Assembly: GCA_038736355.1 (NCBI GenBank)
Contig: JAVYML010000002.1
Location: forward strand, 376,074-440,073
DNA: 64,000 nt
From: Candidatus Hadarchaeales archaeon
GTDB taxonomy: Archaea > Hadarchaeota > Hadarchaeia > Hadarchaeales > WYZ-LMO6
Direction: 5' to 3'
The position numbers were made by a program, and so were the translations under genes. The notes under the pieces were generated by a model. That model made no database searches and was not told the origin of the DNA. It worked only from the letters and a program-made list of their open reading frames with translations. Position 1 is the stretch's first letter. Each line of letters begins with the position of its first letter. Shown piece after piece: positions 16,302 to 24,362 of this stretch.

Positions 16302-16975
16302 AGATCCTCGCCGATCCCCAGGAAATGGGGGGGGAGCTGGAAAGGGAGCTGAGGAAGAGGGGGGTGGAGGTGGAAGTGGTGAGGCTTGAAGTTGGAGATT
16401 TCGTGGTGAGCGACAGGGTGGTCGTGGAGAGGAAGAGCACGAGGGATTTCCTGAGGTCCATCTTGGATGGGAGACTCATGGACCAGGCGGAGAGGATGAG
16501 GGAGAAGTTCGAAAAACCGGTGCTGGTGGTGGAGGGAAAGGAGGACCCTGAGGAGTTGGGGAAGCTTCATCCGCACGCGGTACAGGGCGCGATCCTCCAC
16601 CTCGTGATGGAATTGGGAATACCCGTCCTCAGGACCGTGGATAGTTCCCAAACGGCTTCCCTCCTCTGGCTTCTCGCTAGGAGGGAAAGGGAAGAGGGGA
16701 GGAGACCACCTCCCTTGAGGAGGAAGAGGGGGGATCTCCCCCTCCCCCTCCAACAGAGGTTCGTGGTGGAAGGACTCCCAGGAGTCTCCTCCGTTTTGGC
16801 CGAGAGGTTGCTCCAGCATTTCGGGAGTGTGGAGGCCGTGATGAGGGCTTCCGAAGAGGAACTGATGAGGGTAAAGGGGATAGGGAGGGTAAAGGCTAGG
16901 AGGATAAGGGAGCTCCTCACCCTGAGATATGGTGATGCTGTAGGAACTCCCCCAACCTCTGAAGGGTCTCCTTGA
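16223..16975 (+). CDS. XPF/Mus81-family structure-specific nuclease (short archaeal XPF)
   Basis: A nuclease domain with VVVERKSTRDFLRSI (the ERKxxxD active site) preceded by LEVGDFVVSDR, then a linker and tandem helix-hairpin-helix motifs (GLPGVSSVLAERLLQHFGS and VKGIGRVKARRI). It lacks a helicase domain, as in crenarchaeal XPF, and should cut 3' flaps or branched DNA as a dimer, often with PCNA. TTG 16223 is the only usable start codon upstream; translation from nearer KLKILADP at about 16298 would need CTG. Its last 59 bases overlap the convergent aminotransferase gene. Confidence 0.88.
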   Translation: MDGGEVEEGGGGRITEETGRVLPGKLKILADPQEMGGELERELRKRGVEVEVVRLEVGDFVVSDRVVVERKSTRDFLRSILDGRLMDQAERMREKFEKPVLVVEGKEDPEELGKLHPHAVQGAILHLVMELGIPVLRTVDSSQTASLLWLLARREREEGRRPPPLRRKRGDLPLPLQQRFVVEGLPGVSSVLAERLLQHFGSVEAVMRASEEELMRVKGIGRVKARRIRELLTLRYGDAVGTPPTSEGSP

Positions 16976-18074
16976 GCACTTCCATCGAACAGGCGAAGCT
17001 GAACCTCACATGGCCCTCCCCAAAGGGTCCAAAGCCTATTCCGGGAACGGAGGCTATTCCCACCTCTTGGAGCAGATGCTCGCAGAAGCTCGTGGAATCC
17101 TTCCATCCCTCCGGCAGACGGGGGAAGAGGTAGAAGGCGCCCTTGGGCGGAAGGCACTTCAGACCTAGGGAAGAAAGTCCCTTCACCATGAAATCCCTCC
17201 TCCTCCTGAATTCTTCCCTCATCCTCTCCACGAAGTCTTGGGGTCCCCTCAGGGCTTCCAGTCCCGCCATCTGCACGAAACCTGGTACGCAGGAGGTGGA
17301 GGCCTGCTGGATCTTGTTCATTTCCGCTATCAGTTCTTTGGGTGCTACCGCGTATCCCAGCCTCCATCCCGTCATGGCATAGGTCTTGGAGAAACCGTTG
17401 ATGTAAACGATGCCCTCTATGGATCCAGCGAGGGAGAGAAGGCTCGTGCTTTTTCCCTCGTAGACCAAACGATCGTAGATTTCGTCGGTGAGGATCCAGA
17501 GGTCCCTTTCCCTAGCGAAGTCGAGGATGGCCTTCAGGTTCTCCTCGTCGAGGATGGCCCCGGTAGGGTTGGAGGGGGAGTTGAGGACGAGGAGCTTGGT
17601 CCTTGGGGTGAGGGCCTTTTCCAGCCTCTCCACATCCACCCTGAAACCCTCCTCCATCCTGGTTTCCAAGAAGACGGGTTTTCCCCCCACGCTCAACACG
17701 ATACCGTCGTAGGTCCAACAGGGGGAAGGAAGGATCACCTCCTCCCCGGGATCCAGGATGGCCTCCATGGCACAGAAGATGGCATGCTTGGCGCCGGGAG
17801 TGATCAGCACATTTTCCCTCTCCGCTCCCACCCTCTCCGCCACCGCTTCCCTGAGTTCGGGCAATCCCTCCGAGGGGGTGTACTTGGTCATTCCCTTCTG
17901 AAGGGCCTCCCAGGCAGCCCTCTTCACGTGCTCTGGGGTGTCGAAGTCCGGTTCCCCTACTTCCAGATGGAGGATGTTTCTTCCTTCCCTCTCCAGTTTT
18001 TTGGCCAGTGAAAGGACCCTGAGGGTGCTCGAGGGGGGGATCTCCTTCATCCTTTCTGCCGGCCTAGGGGACAC
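16917..18074 (-). CDS. Class I/II pyridoxal-phosphate aminotransferase (aspartate aminotransferase-like)
   Basis: A 385-residue fold type I aminotransferase. Visible: LHLEVGEPDFDTPEHVKRA, KYTPSEGLPELREAVAER, NSPSNPTGAIL, LTDEIYDRLVYEG, the PLP lysine in NGFSKTYAMTGWRLGY, and the C-terminal RFSFACSMEVLKE. It moves amino groups between an amino acid and 2-oxoglutarate; aspartate or aromatic/branched amino acids are typical substrates. A TATA-like AAATTTTAT (reverse) about 25 bases before GTG 18074 suits a leaderless mRNA starting there; ATG 18050 is the alternative. Divergent from lysS. Confidence 0.9.
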   Translation of the reverse strand: MSPRPAERMKEIPPSSTLRVLSLAKKLEREGRNILHLEVGEPDFDTPEHVKRAAWEALQKGMTKYTPSEGLPELREAVAERVGAERENVLITPGAKHAIFCAMEAILDPGEEVILPSPCWTYDGIVLSVGGKPVFLETRMEEGFRVDVERLEKALTPRTKLLVLNSPSNPTGAILDEENLKAILDFARERDLWILTDEIYDRLVYEGKSTSLLSLAGSIEGIVYINGFSKTYAMTGWRLGYAVAPKELIAEMNKIQQASTSCVPGFVQMAGLEALRGPQDFVERMREEFRRRRDFMVKGLSSLGLKCLPPKGAFYLFPRLPEGWKDSTSFCEHLLQEVGIASVPGIGFGPFGEGHVRFSFACSMEVLKETLQRLGEFLQHHHISG

Positions 18075-18109
18075 AGTACATTTTAGAGGCTGCGAATAAA
18101 ATTTTGCGG

Positions 18110-19687
18110 ATGCACTGGATAGACGAAGTAGCGGAGGAGCTGCTCGCTAGGGGAAAGAAGCATCTGGTAGCGAGTGGGATCTCCATTTCGGGGCACATCC
18201 ACATCGGGCATTCCAACGACGTCTTCATCGCCGATGGGGTGAGGAGGGCAATAGAGGAGAGGGGAGGGGAGGTGGAGGCCATCTGGTATGCGGATGATTT
18301 CGATCCCCTGAGGCGTGTCCCCTGGCCCCTCCCTCCTTCCTACCAGCGCTACCTTGGAATGCCCTACGCCAACCTTCCCTCACCGGAGAGAGGTTTCGAG
18401 GACTTCGTGGACTACTTCACACGGGATTTTCTGGCTTCCTTCAAGGATTTCGGTCTCAAGCTGAAGGTGATGAGGGGGAGTGAGGTCTACAGGAGCGGGG
18501 AGATGGCCCCCCTCATAAGGCTCTCCCTGGAAAAGGCCGGGGAAATAAGGGAAATCCTCAACAAGTACAGGGACAAACCCCTCCCCGAAGATTGGTTGCC
18601 TTACGATCCCCTTTGCGAAAATTGTGGCAGGATCTCCACCACCAGGGCTTACGGGTGGTCGGGAGATTACGTGAAGTACGTGTGTGAAGGGTGCGACTAC
18701 GTCGGGGGATGCGGGCACGAGGGAAAGGCGGATTACACGAAGGGGGAAGGAAAACTCACTTGGAGGGTGGAATGGCCTGCCCGATGGAAGCTCCTGGGAG
18801 TGACCTGTGAACCCTTTGGAAAGGACCATGCGGTAAGGGGCGGGAGTTACGAAACGGGAAAGGAGATCGTGGAGAAGGTCTTTGGGGGGAAGGCCCCTTA
18901 TCCCATCCCCTATGAATGGGTGAGCCTCTCGGGAAAACGCATGTCTTCCTCCAAGGGGGTGGTCTTTACCCTTTCCCAATGGCTTTCCATAGCGGAGCCC
19001 GAGCTCCTCAGGTACTTCATCTTCAGGAGCAAGGCCATGAAGAGCAAATCCTTCGATCCGGGACTCCCCCTCCTCGACCTCTACGACGAGTACGATAGGG
19101 TGGAGGAGCTCTACTTCTCCAAGGCAGAGGAGGGTAAGAGGGAAAGGCAGCTTTCCAGAATTTACGAGCTTTCCCAAGTGGAAAGGATACCGACCACCAA
19201 GCCCCAGAGAGTTCCCTTCAGGTTTGCGGTCGTGCTGAGCCAAGTGGTGGGTGGAAGGGAGGAGAGGGGATTGGAGATCATGCAGAGGAAAGGGTTCCTC
19301 GTTCAGCCCACGGAAGAAGACATACAGAGGGCTCTGGGAAGGCTCAGGAGGGCTAGGAGGTGGGTGGAGGAATACGCTCCGGACTGGATGAGGTTCAAAG
19401 TGCTGGAGGTCCTTCCGGAGGAAGTGAAGGGAAGGTTGACGGAGGGTCAGAGGAAGGGTCTTTCCAAGTTGGCCTCAGACTTGAGGGAAAGGGAATACGA
19501 TCCCGTGGCCCTCCACAACAGGGTCTATGAAGTGGCCAAGGAGGTGGGGGCGGATCCCCCAGAGCTTTTCAAGGCCATCTATTTGGTGTTCATAGGGAGG
19601 GAGGAAGGACCCAGGGTGGGGAACTTCCTCTCCGCCATGGAAAGGGAGTTCGTCATTTCCAGATTGGAAGAGGCTTCTAGGATTTGA
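18110..19687 (+). CDS. lysS: Class I lysyl-tRNA synthetase
   Basis: Charges tRNA-Lys. This is the archaeal class I form, unrelated to the class II LysRS of most bacteria and eukaryotes. The signature sequences are ISISGHIHIGHSND (HIGH-like) and SLSGKRMSSSKG (KMSKS-like: RMSSSKG). A zinc-ribbon-like CENCGR...CEGCDYVGGCGHEG lies between. About 525 residues, as expected. ATG 18110 (MHWIDEVAEELLARGK) is about 27 bases from a TATA-like ACATTTTAG and is probably leaderless. It overlaps the convergent nucleotidyltransferase gene by 11 bases. Confidence 0.97.
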   Translation: MHWIDEVAEELLARGKKHLVASGISISGHIHIGHSNDVFIADGVRRAIEERGGEVEAIWYADDFDPLRRVPWPLPPSYQRYLGMPYANLPSPERGFEDFVDYFTRDFLASFKDFGLKLKVMRGSEVYRSGEMAPLIRLSLEKAGEIREILNKYRDKPLPEDWLPYDPLCENCGRISTTRAYGWSGDYVKYVCEGCDYVGGCGHEGKADYTKGEGKLTWRVEWPARWKLLGVTCEPFGKDHAVRGGSYETGKEIVEKVFGGKAPYPIPYEWVSLSGKRMSSSKGVVFTLSQWLSIAEPELLRYFIFRSKAMKSKSFDPGLPLLDLYDEYDRVEELYFSKAEEGKRERQLSRIYELSQVERIPTTKPQRVPFRFAVVLSQVVGGREERGLEIMQRKGFLVQPTEEDIQRALGRLRRARRWVEEYAPDWMRFKVLEVLPEEVKGRLTEGQRKGLSKLASDLREREYDPVALHNRVYEVAKEVGADPPELFKAIYLVFIGREEGPRVGNFLSAMEREFVISRLEEASRI

Positions 19688-20399
19688 GCCTCAGTCTTAG
19701 GGAGGAATGGGAGCGGACTAGGGAGGCGAAGACCTTCTCGAAGTTCTCGGTGGGTGAGAGTTCCCTCTTGAGGAAGAGACCCGTGTGGCCTTCCTCCTTT
19801 CTGGAAACGAGGACCTGCACCCTTTCCCTCACGATTTCCAGGCTCACACCCAGTTTTTTGGCCACTTCCCCCTCCCTTCCCCTCACGGGACTCTCCACAT
19901 GTCCTGCAGGGGTGGGTTCGATGAGCATGAGCCTCTTGTCCACTCCTGGGACCCTCTCCCCTTTCTCCAGTCCTTTCCTCTCGAGAGCTCCGCCGAAGTA
20001 GTAGAACTCCAGCTCGAGGGGTTTGGGTTTTAGGAGGGGGAAGGTGACTACCGTTCTTTCGTCCAGATAGAGGTGGGCTTTGGGGAGCTGCCAAGGGGTG
20101 GCCATCACCAGTTCCCTCTTTTCGGGAAGAAAACCTGCCTCCATCAGGGCCGTTTCCACCAGAAAGGAGGGAAAGGGTTGGGGAAGGAAGAGATCGATGT
20201 CGCTTTCCTCGTTCACGTCCCCTCTGGCGAGGCTTCCGTGGGCGAGGGCCTCCATTCCCCTTTTCGAAAGGGCCACCATCACTTCCAGCGCCCTCTTCCT
20301 TAGCTCCGCGAGGAGCTCCCATCTGCGGGGAGGATAGACCACCTCCCTCCTGTCGGCCCTTGCGGGAGCGGGGTTTACTCCACCACTTCCCTTGCCCAT
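19677..20399 (-). CDS. MNT-type nucleotidyltransferase domain protein
   Basis: A 240-residue protein with a pol-beta-type nucleotidyltransferase core: ALAHGSLARGDVNEESDIDLFL (GSxARGD then SDIDL, metal ligands), a further acidic stretch at the ERTVVTFPLL region, and a C-terminal helix-turn-helix-like part (VAKKLGVSLEIVRERVQVLV). It resembles a conserved archaeal family (COG1708-like) of stand-alone transferases without known substrate. It is not the short MNT toxin-antitoxin type, since no HEPN gene is adjacent. It overlaps cutA by 25 bases and is likely co-transcribed with it. Confidence 0.78.
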   Translation of the reverse strand: MGKGSGGVNPAPARADRREVVYPPRRWELLAELRKRALEVMVALSKRGMEALAHGSLARGDVNEESDIDLFLPQPFPSFLVETALMEAGFLPEKRELVMATPWQLPKAHLYLDERTVVTFPLLKPKPLELEFYYFGGALERKGLEKGERVPGVDKRLMLIEPTPAGHVESPVRGREGEVAKKLGVSLEIVRERVQVLVSRKEEGHTGLFLKRELSPTENFEKVFASLVRSHSSLRLRLKS

Positions 20400-20677
20400 C
20401 TCAGGTACTCCTCCGAGACCGCGGAGGCCCTCAGAACTAAGAGCTCCGGAACCTCGTATGGGTGTAGCTCCTTCAGTCTCTCCATCAGCTTCTCCGGACT
20501 CAGGGTCTTCATGAGGAGCAGGAGCTCCTCCGCTTCCTCCCTCTTCCCCTTCCAGAAATAGAAGGATTTGGCCCCAGGGAGCACGGTCACGCAGGAAGCC
20601 AGCTTCTCCTCCACTACCCTTCTCGCCAGTTCTTCCGCCTTTTCCTTTCTATCCACGGTGGTGAGGAGGATGTACAT
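20375..20677 (-). CDS. cutA: CutA-type divalent-ion tolerance protein
   Basis: A 100-residue CutA1 protein: ILLTTVDRKEKAEELARRVVEEKLASCVTVLP followed by SFYFWKGKREEAEE, LLMKTL and LHPYEVPELLVL are the diagnostic segments. CutA forms very stable trimers and binds divalent metals such as copper; the physiological role is unsettled. First gene of a two-gene unit with the nucleotidyltransferase, divergent from the site-2 protease gene. Confidence 0.95.
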   Translation of the reverse strand: MYILLTTVDRKEKAEELARRVVEEKLASCVTVLPGAKSFYFWKGKREEAEELLLLMKTLSPEKLMERLKELHPYEVPELLVLRASAVSEEYLRWAREVVE

Positions 20678-20718
20678 CAGTTCTCGAAGGAGGCTGGGGG
20701 TATTAGGATTGAGGTGGG

Positions 20719-20728
20719 CTTATACAGG
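20719..20728 (+). promoter_or_regulatory. TATA box of the site-2 protease gene
   Basis: CTTATACAGG centred 26 bases before ATG 20748, so the mRNA is probably leaderless. It supports ATG 20748 rather than more upstream in-frame codons. Confidence 0.55.
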
Positions 20729-20747
20729 GGGCAGGGAAAAGGGAAAG

Positions 20748-21944
20748 ATGGAGCTCTCCCAATCCCTTCTCCTCCTCCTCCTGGGTTTGGGTTCCTTCTG
20801 GGCGATCTTTCTCCTCTTCTACCGGGAGGGTCATCTGAAGAAGTACGGATTTTCGTTGGAAGGGGGAATGCTCCTCTGGAGGACCGAAAGGGGTCTGAGG
20901 ATCATCGATCGTGTCGCCAAGAAGAGGAGAAAGGGATGGATTTGGTTCGGGGAAGTTGGGACCTATGTGGGTCTCTTCCTCATGTTTTTCGTCTTCTTCA
21001 ACCTCCTCCTCAACGCCTACTTCATACTGAGGAGGCCCGAACTTTCCGTGGCCGGGGCGAGGTTCGTACTTCCAGGGGTAATCCCAGGACTCACCGTTTA
21101 CTGGTGGTTGATTTCGGTGGCCGTGGTTCTCCTGGTTCACGAGGTCTCCCACGGTCTCCTGATGAGGGCCCAGGGAATCCCCACGAAGTCAGTTGGTCTC
21201 CTCCTCTTCATCGCCCTTCCAGGGGCTTTCGTGGAGCCAGATGAGAAAAAACTGAATGCTTCCCCCCTCAAGAAAAGGCTGAGGATTTTCGCAGCGGGTT
21301 CCTTCGCCAACATTTTGGTGGGCCTCCTAACCTTCTTCTTTCTTTTCCTCCTCCTTTCCCCCCTCCCCGGTGTGCGCGTGTGGGGGGTAAGGGAGAACGG
21401 TCCCTGCGAAAACTTGGAGCTCGGTACCCTCCTCCTCTCTTTGAACGGTAAACCCCTGCACACCTGGAGGGATTACGTGGAAGGGGTGGAGAACTTGAAA
21501 CCGGGGGAAGAAGTGGTTCTGGAGACGGATAGGGGGACCTTCGTGGTTACAGCCGACAATAGGGACAACAGGGGGAGTCTGGGAATATGGCCCGTCTCCT
21601 CCCCCCCGCGCTCTGAGCTCCTCCATCCCCTCTCCATGTTGGGGCTCATGGTGAACGAGTTGCTGGGAAGACCCGCCCTCCCACCCTATACCCTCCTCCA
21701 TCCCTACTTCTACCGTTCTCCCCTTCCCTGGCCCTTGGTGGACCTCCTGAAATGGATCTTCGTCCTCGATTTGGGAATAGGGATGTTCAACCTCCTCCCC
21801 CTCGTGCCCTTGGATGGGGGTTACATGTTCAGGGGTCTGCTGGAGCTGAAGATGTCCAAGAAGAGGGCCAGGCAGTTCTCCAATTTCTTCTCCCTCTTCC
21901 TCCTCTTTATCCTCCTCTTGAATCTTTTCCCTTCCCTCCTGTAG
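20748..21944 (+). CDS. Site-2 protease family membrane metalloprotease with PDZ domain
   Basis: About 398 residues. After two N-terminal helices comes the zinc site LLVHEVSHGLLMR (HExxH) within a helix, then FIALPGAFVEPDE, a luminal PDZ domain (GVRENGPCENLELGTLLLSLNGKPLHTW), and the third metal ligand region LLPLVPLDGGYMFRGLLE (LDG). Site-2 proteases cut transmembrane segments in regulated proteolysis. The PDZ usually limits access of substrates already clipped by another protease. It stands alone between cutA and the SRP RNA. Confidence 0.92.
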   Translation: MELSQSLLLLLLGLGSFWAIFLLFYREGHLKKYGFSLEGGMLLWRTERGLRIIDRVAKKRRKGWIWFGEVGTYVGLFLMFFVFFNLLLNAYFILRRPELSVAGARFVLPGVIPGLTVYWWLISVAVVLLVHEVSHGLLMRAQGIPTKSVGLLLFIALPGAFVEPDEKKLNASPLKKRLRIFAAGSFANILVGLLTFFFLFLLLSPLPGVRVWGVRENGPCENLELGTLLLSLNGKPLHTWRDYVEGVENLKPGEEVVLETDRGTFVVTADNRDNRGSLGIWPVSSPPRSELLHPLSMLGLMVNELLGRPALPPYTLLHPYFYRSPLPWPLVDLLKWIFVLDLGIGMFNLLPLVPLDGGYMFRGLLELKMSKKRARQFSNFFSLFLLFILLLNLFPSLL

Positions 21945-21949
21945 GCAAG

Positions 21950-21958
21950 GTTATAAGA
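21950..21958 (+). promoter_or_regulatory. TATA box of the SRP RNA gene
   Basis: GTTATAAGA, centred about 25 bases before the first base of the terminal helix of the SRP RNA at 21978-21979, as expected for an archaeal stable-RNA promoter. It lies immediately after the site-2 protease stop codon. Confidence 0.65.
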
Positions 21959-21977
21959 TGGATGGGGAAGGTTTGAA

Positions 21978-22293
21978 TGGCGGCGGGCTAGGCGGGGGGC
22001 TAGCGGTCCCCTGTAACCGGAAATCCGCTCATGCCGGGCCGAAGTCGGGGGGCGGCGCTGGAACCTCGCACCGCCCGGTCCCGGGTGTGGAAGTCCCGCC
22101 CCGCAGGGTCGGCGGCGGAGGGGCCCCGACCGGAGGGCCGGGGAGAACCTCCCTTACCTGCTGAATCCCCCAGGGGCGGAAGTCAGCAAGGGTAGGCAGG
22201 ACGCACGGCGCTTGCGGAAAGCGGGATGGAGCCTGAGGGGCCGGTCAACGGTGTGCAGGGGAAGGCGTCCACCTTCGACGCGCCCGCCGCCTC
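21978..22293 (+). ncRNA. Signal recognition particle (7S) RNA, archaeal type
   Basis: About 316 nt of very GC-rich RNA. The ends pair exactly: GGCGGCGGGC (21979-21988) with GCCCGCCGCC (22282-22291), the archaeal helix 1. The Alu part has GGCTAGCGGTCCCCTGTAAC with the conserved TGTAAC. Helix 8 is recognisable near 22160-22203: outer stem CCTGC/GCAGG, then CCC/GGG, an AGCA-containing inner loop and a GGAA tetraloop closed by C-G. This RNA scaffolds SRP54 and SRP19 to target proteins to the membrane. Confidence 0.92.
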
Positions 22294-22381
22294 TCACGCT
22301 TCCCGAGCAGTTTCAGTTTTTGTTCTTTCCCAAGGCTATTCCGCTGGCAAGCTGTTTCAATCCCTTCACCGAGGAAAGATC

Positions 22382-23044
22382 TTATTTGGCGCTTTTGGTG
22401 GCGAGGAAATGGGCCAGCCTCAGGGGTTGTGGGATCCTGAAGGAGGTGGAGGTCCTGAGCGTGAGTTCTATGGCCGTTGGGAGGGAGAGTTTGTGACCCA
22501 CGCTCACGTACACTGGTTTGACTCCCGTTTTGGTTCTCACGGCAGCTCCCACCACTTCTCCCCCTTCCCTCAACAGGGAGTATCCCCCCCTTTGGAGGGG
22601 AGGTTCTTCACCCTCTCCGCAGAGCTTGGATTTCGCCACTCCAAGGGTTGGTTTTTCGAGCACCACCCCTAGATGGGAAGCTAGGCCCGCCCTCCTGGGA
22701 TGGGCCACTCCGTGACCGTCCACCATGTACACGTCGGCCTCCACCTCCCTTGCCACCTCCAGCATCCCTTCCAACTCCCTGAAGGCTAGGAAGGTGGGGA
22801 GATAGGGAAATTTTATCCTGACTTTTTTCACCCTCTTTTCAAGGATCTCCAGGGAGCTGAGGTCCAATACCACACAGGAGGAGTACCCACGGTCTTTTCC
22901 CGCATAGGCCAGATCGAGGCCTGCTATTCTCTCGAGTTTCTTCCATTCGTCCTTGATCAGTACTCTTTCGGCCACCCTTCTTTGGATCTCTATTAGTTGA
23001 CGTAAATCCACCGTTCTGTGGGGTTTCAGGAGGGGAAGCATCAT
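22382..23044 (-). CDS. nfi: Endonuclease V (deoxyinosine-specific)
   Basis: A 220-residue endonuclease V. AGLDLAYAGKDRGYSSCVVL (first catalytic Asp), FPYLPTFLAFRELEGML (catalytic Glu), and YMVDGHGVAHPRRAGLASHLGVVL (third Asp) follow the family order. It nicks the second phosphodiester bond 3' to deoxyinosine, starting repair of deaminated adenine, a frequent lesion at high temperature. Two adjacent ATGs (23044, 23041) are possible starts. Monocistronic, divergent from the small zinc-finger gene. Confidence 0.95.
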   Translation of the reverse strand: MMLPLLKPHRTVDLRQLIEIQRRVAERVLIKDEWKKLERIAGLDLAYAGKDRGYSSCVVLDLSSLEILEKRVKKVRIKFPYLPTFLAFRELEGMLEVAREVEADVYMVDGHGVAHPRRAGLASHLGVVLEKPTLGVAKSKLCGEGEEPPLQRGGYSLLREGGEVVGAAVRTKTGVKPVYVSVGHKLSLPTAIELTLRTSTSFRIPQPLRLAHFLATKSAK

Positions 23045-23097
23045 GAGCTTTTGGAGAGAGAACTTTTATCTTGAAGAGGAAAAGGGAGAGGGAAAAA

Positions 23098-23262
23098 ATG
23101 CGAGCCAAAGGACCGAAATGTAAGTCCTGTGGAAAACAGATCCAGCTCATGAGCTATAGTACGGGTTATCTCAAGGTGGTGGTTCCGGGAGAGGCCAAGG
23201 CCAAGTTCCTTTGCCAGGAGTGTGCCGAGAAACTGTTGGGCAAAAAGCTAGCCGAACTCTAA
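23098..23262 (+). CDS. Small zinc-finger protein (54 aa), function unknown
   Basis: MRAKGPKCKSCGKQIQLMSY followed by a short beta-rich part and FLCQECAEKLLGKK: two CxxC pairs (CKSC and CQEC) that should bind one zinc. Start at ATG 23098 behind GGGAGAGGG. The upstream in-frame ATG 23071 would add a run of KRKREREK and seems less likely. It is followed after 5 bases by the LigD-type polymerase gene, so a nucleic-acid role is conceivable but unproven. Confidence 0.7.
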   Translation: MRAKGPKCKSCGKQIQLMSYSTGYLKVVVPGEAKAKFLCQECAEKLLGKKLAEL

Positions 23263-23267
23263 TCAGC

Positions 23268-24362
23268 ATGGCGGAGCCAAGGGACCACATCCTGATGACG
23301 TTGGCGATAAAACCGAAGGGGAAGTTGGTGGATTTAGAGCATATAAGGGAAAAGGTGAGCCGCGATTCCAGAAGGGAATTTTCGGAGAAGGAGGTTTTGG
23401 ACCTCTTGAAGGAATTGATGGAAGAGAAACTGGTGGAAGAAAGGGAGGGGAACTACGCCCTTACGGAAAGGGGGAGGGAGTACTTCGAACGCAGATGGAG
23501 GGAGATAGGGAAAGAGCTGAACCAGGACTACTTGAAGGTCTATAGGGCCAAAAGATACTACCCCGTGGTTGCTCCCACCCTTCTCGAGTTCTGCAGGGGG
23601 AGATGGGTTTCGGTTTTCAGACTCTTTACGGGAAGGGCATGGTTGCAACGGAAGATGGGACCCAGATACATCACCATCCAAAGCCTCTCTGACCTGCAGA
23701 AATGGCTCGATCTCCATGGCATAGATTTCATCCCTTATATCCATCGGGTGGGTTCCGATCGACCGGACTGGTTTGTGCTGGATTTGGATGCTGGTAAGGA
23801 GGTGAAGGATGCGGAGGTCAGGAAGGCGGTGGAAGTCACGATGGAGAAGATGGAAGACTTGGGCTTGGAGCCCAAGCTGAAGTACAGCGGTTCTAGGGGA
23901 TTCCAGCTCTGGACGAGGTTCAAACCCCACGAGCTTCCCAAGGATTATCGTCCCCTGGAACTACAGGCTGGAAAAAGGGAGAAAAATTTCTTCAGCTTTT
24001 ACGCCGATCTCATAAGGTTTCTGGAGGCGGAAGTCTCCAACAAGCTTCCCGGTCTCACCACCTCCGATGTGGCCCACAAGGAGAAAAGAAGGGGAAAGGT
24101 GCTTTTCGATCCTTCGGTGATGAAGCCCATGGGTGATGTGCGGGCACCCTACTCGATGCATTACAAAACGGGACTCATCTCCATGCCTTTGACTAGAGAG
24201 GAGCTGAAGGGTTTCACCCCAGAGCAGGCCGATCCCGAAAGGGTGGCGGAGAGGTACGAGGAAAGGGGAAACGAGTTTGAACTGGAGCCCGTCGATGGGG
24301 AGGATTTCTTCAGGGAAGCCATTGAATGGTTCAAGCAGAATCCTGGAGGTAGAAAGGAATGA
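23268..24362 (+). CDS. LigD-type (NHEJ) polymerase/primase of the archaeo-eukaryotic primase superfamily with N-terminal winged helix
   Basis: About 364 residues. The first ~90 form a winged helix (EFSEKEVLDLLKELMEEKLV...YALTERG). The rest follows LigD polymerase domains: RYYPVVAPTLLEFCRGRWVS, FIPYIHRVGSDRPDWFVLDLDAG (motif I, DxD), KYSGSRGFQLW (motif II), and VLFDPSVMKPMGDVRAPYSM...GLISMPLT (motif III Asp and the APYS-PL pattern). Motif II normally has His where this protein has Gln, a notable change. LigD polymerases fill ends during non-homologous end joining, preferring ribonucleotides. A separate phosphoesterase gene is at 38878; no Ku or ligase is in the window. Start ATG 23268; it overlaps the next gene by 4 bases. 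Confidence 0.82.
   Translation: MAEPRDHILMTLAIKPKGKLVDLEHIREKVSRDSRREFSEKEVLDLLKELMEEKLVEEREGNYALTERGREYFERRWREIGKELNQDYLKVYRAKRYYPVVAPTLLEFCRGRWVSVFRLFTGRAWLQRKMGPRYITIQSLSDLQKWLDLHGIDFIPYIHRVGSDRPDWFVLDLDAGKEVKDAEVRKAVEVTMEKMEDLGLEPKLKYSGSRGFQLWTRFKPHELPKDYRPLELQAGKREKNFFSFYADLIRFLEAEVSNKLPGLTTSDVAHKEKRRGKVLFDPSVMKPMGDVRAPYSMHYKTGLISMPLTREELKGFTPEQADPERVAERYEERGNEFELEPVDGEDFFREAIEWFKQNPGGRKE

Noticed and set aside
19677-20677. MNT/HEPN-type toxin-antitoxin system
   Set aside because: The nucleotidyltransferase is long and its neighbour is CutA, not HEPN.
21978-22293. RNase P RNA as an explanation of the GC-rich RNA
   Set aside because: It lacks the GAGGAAAGTCC and ACAGAA-type conserved regions, whereas the TGTAAC Alu motif, GGAA tetraloop helix 8 and terminal helix fit SRP RNA.
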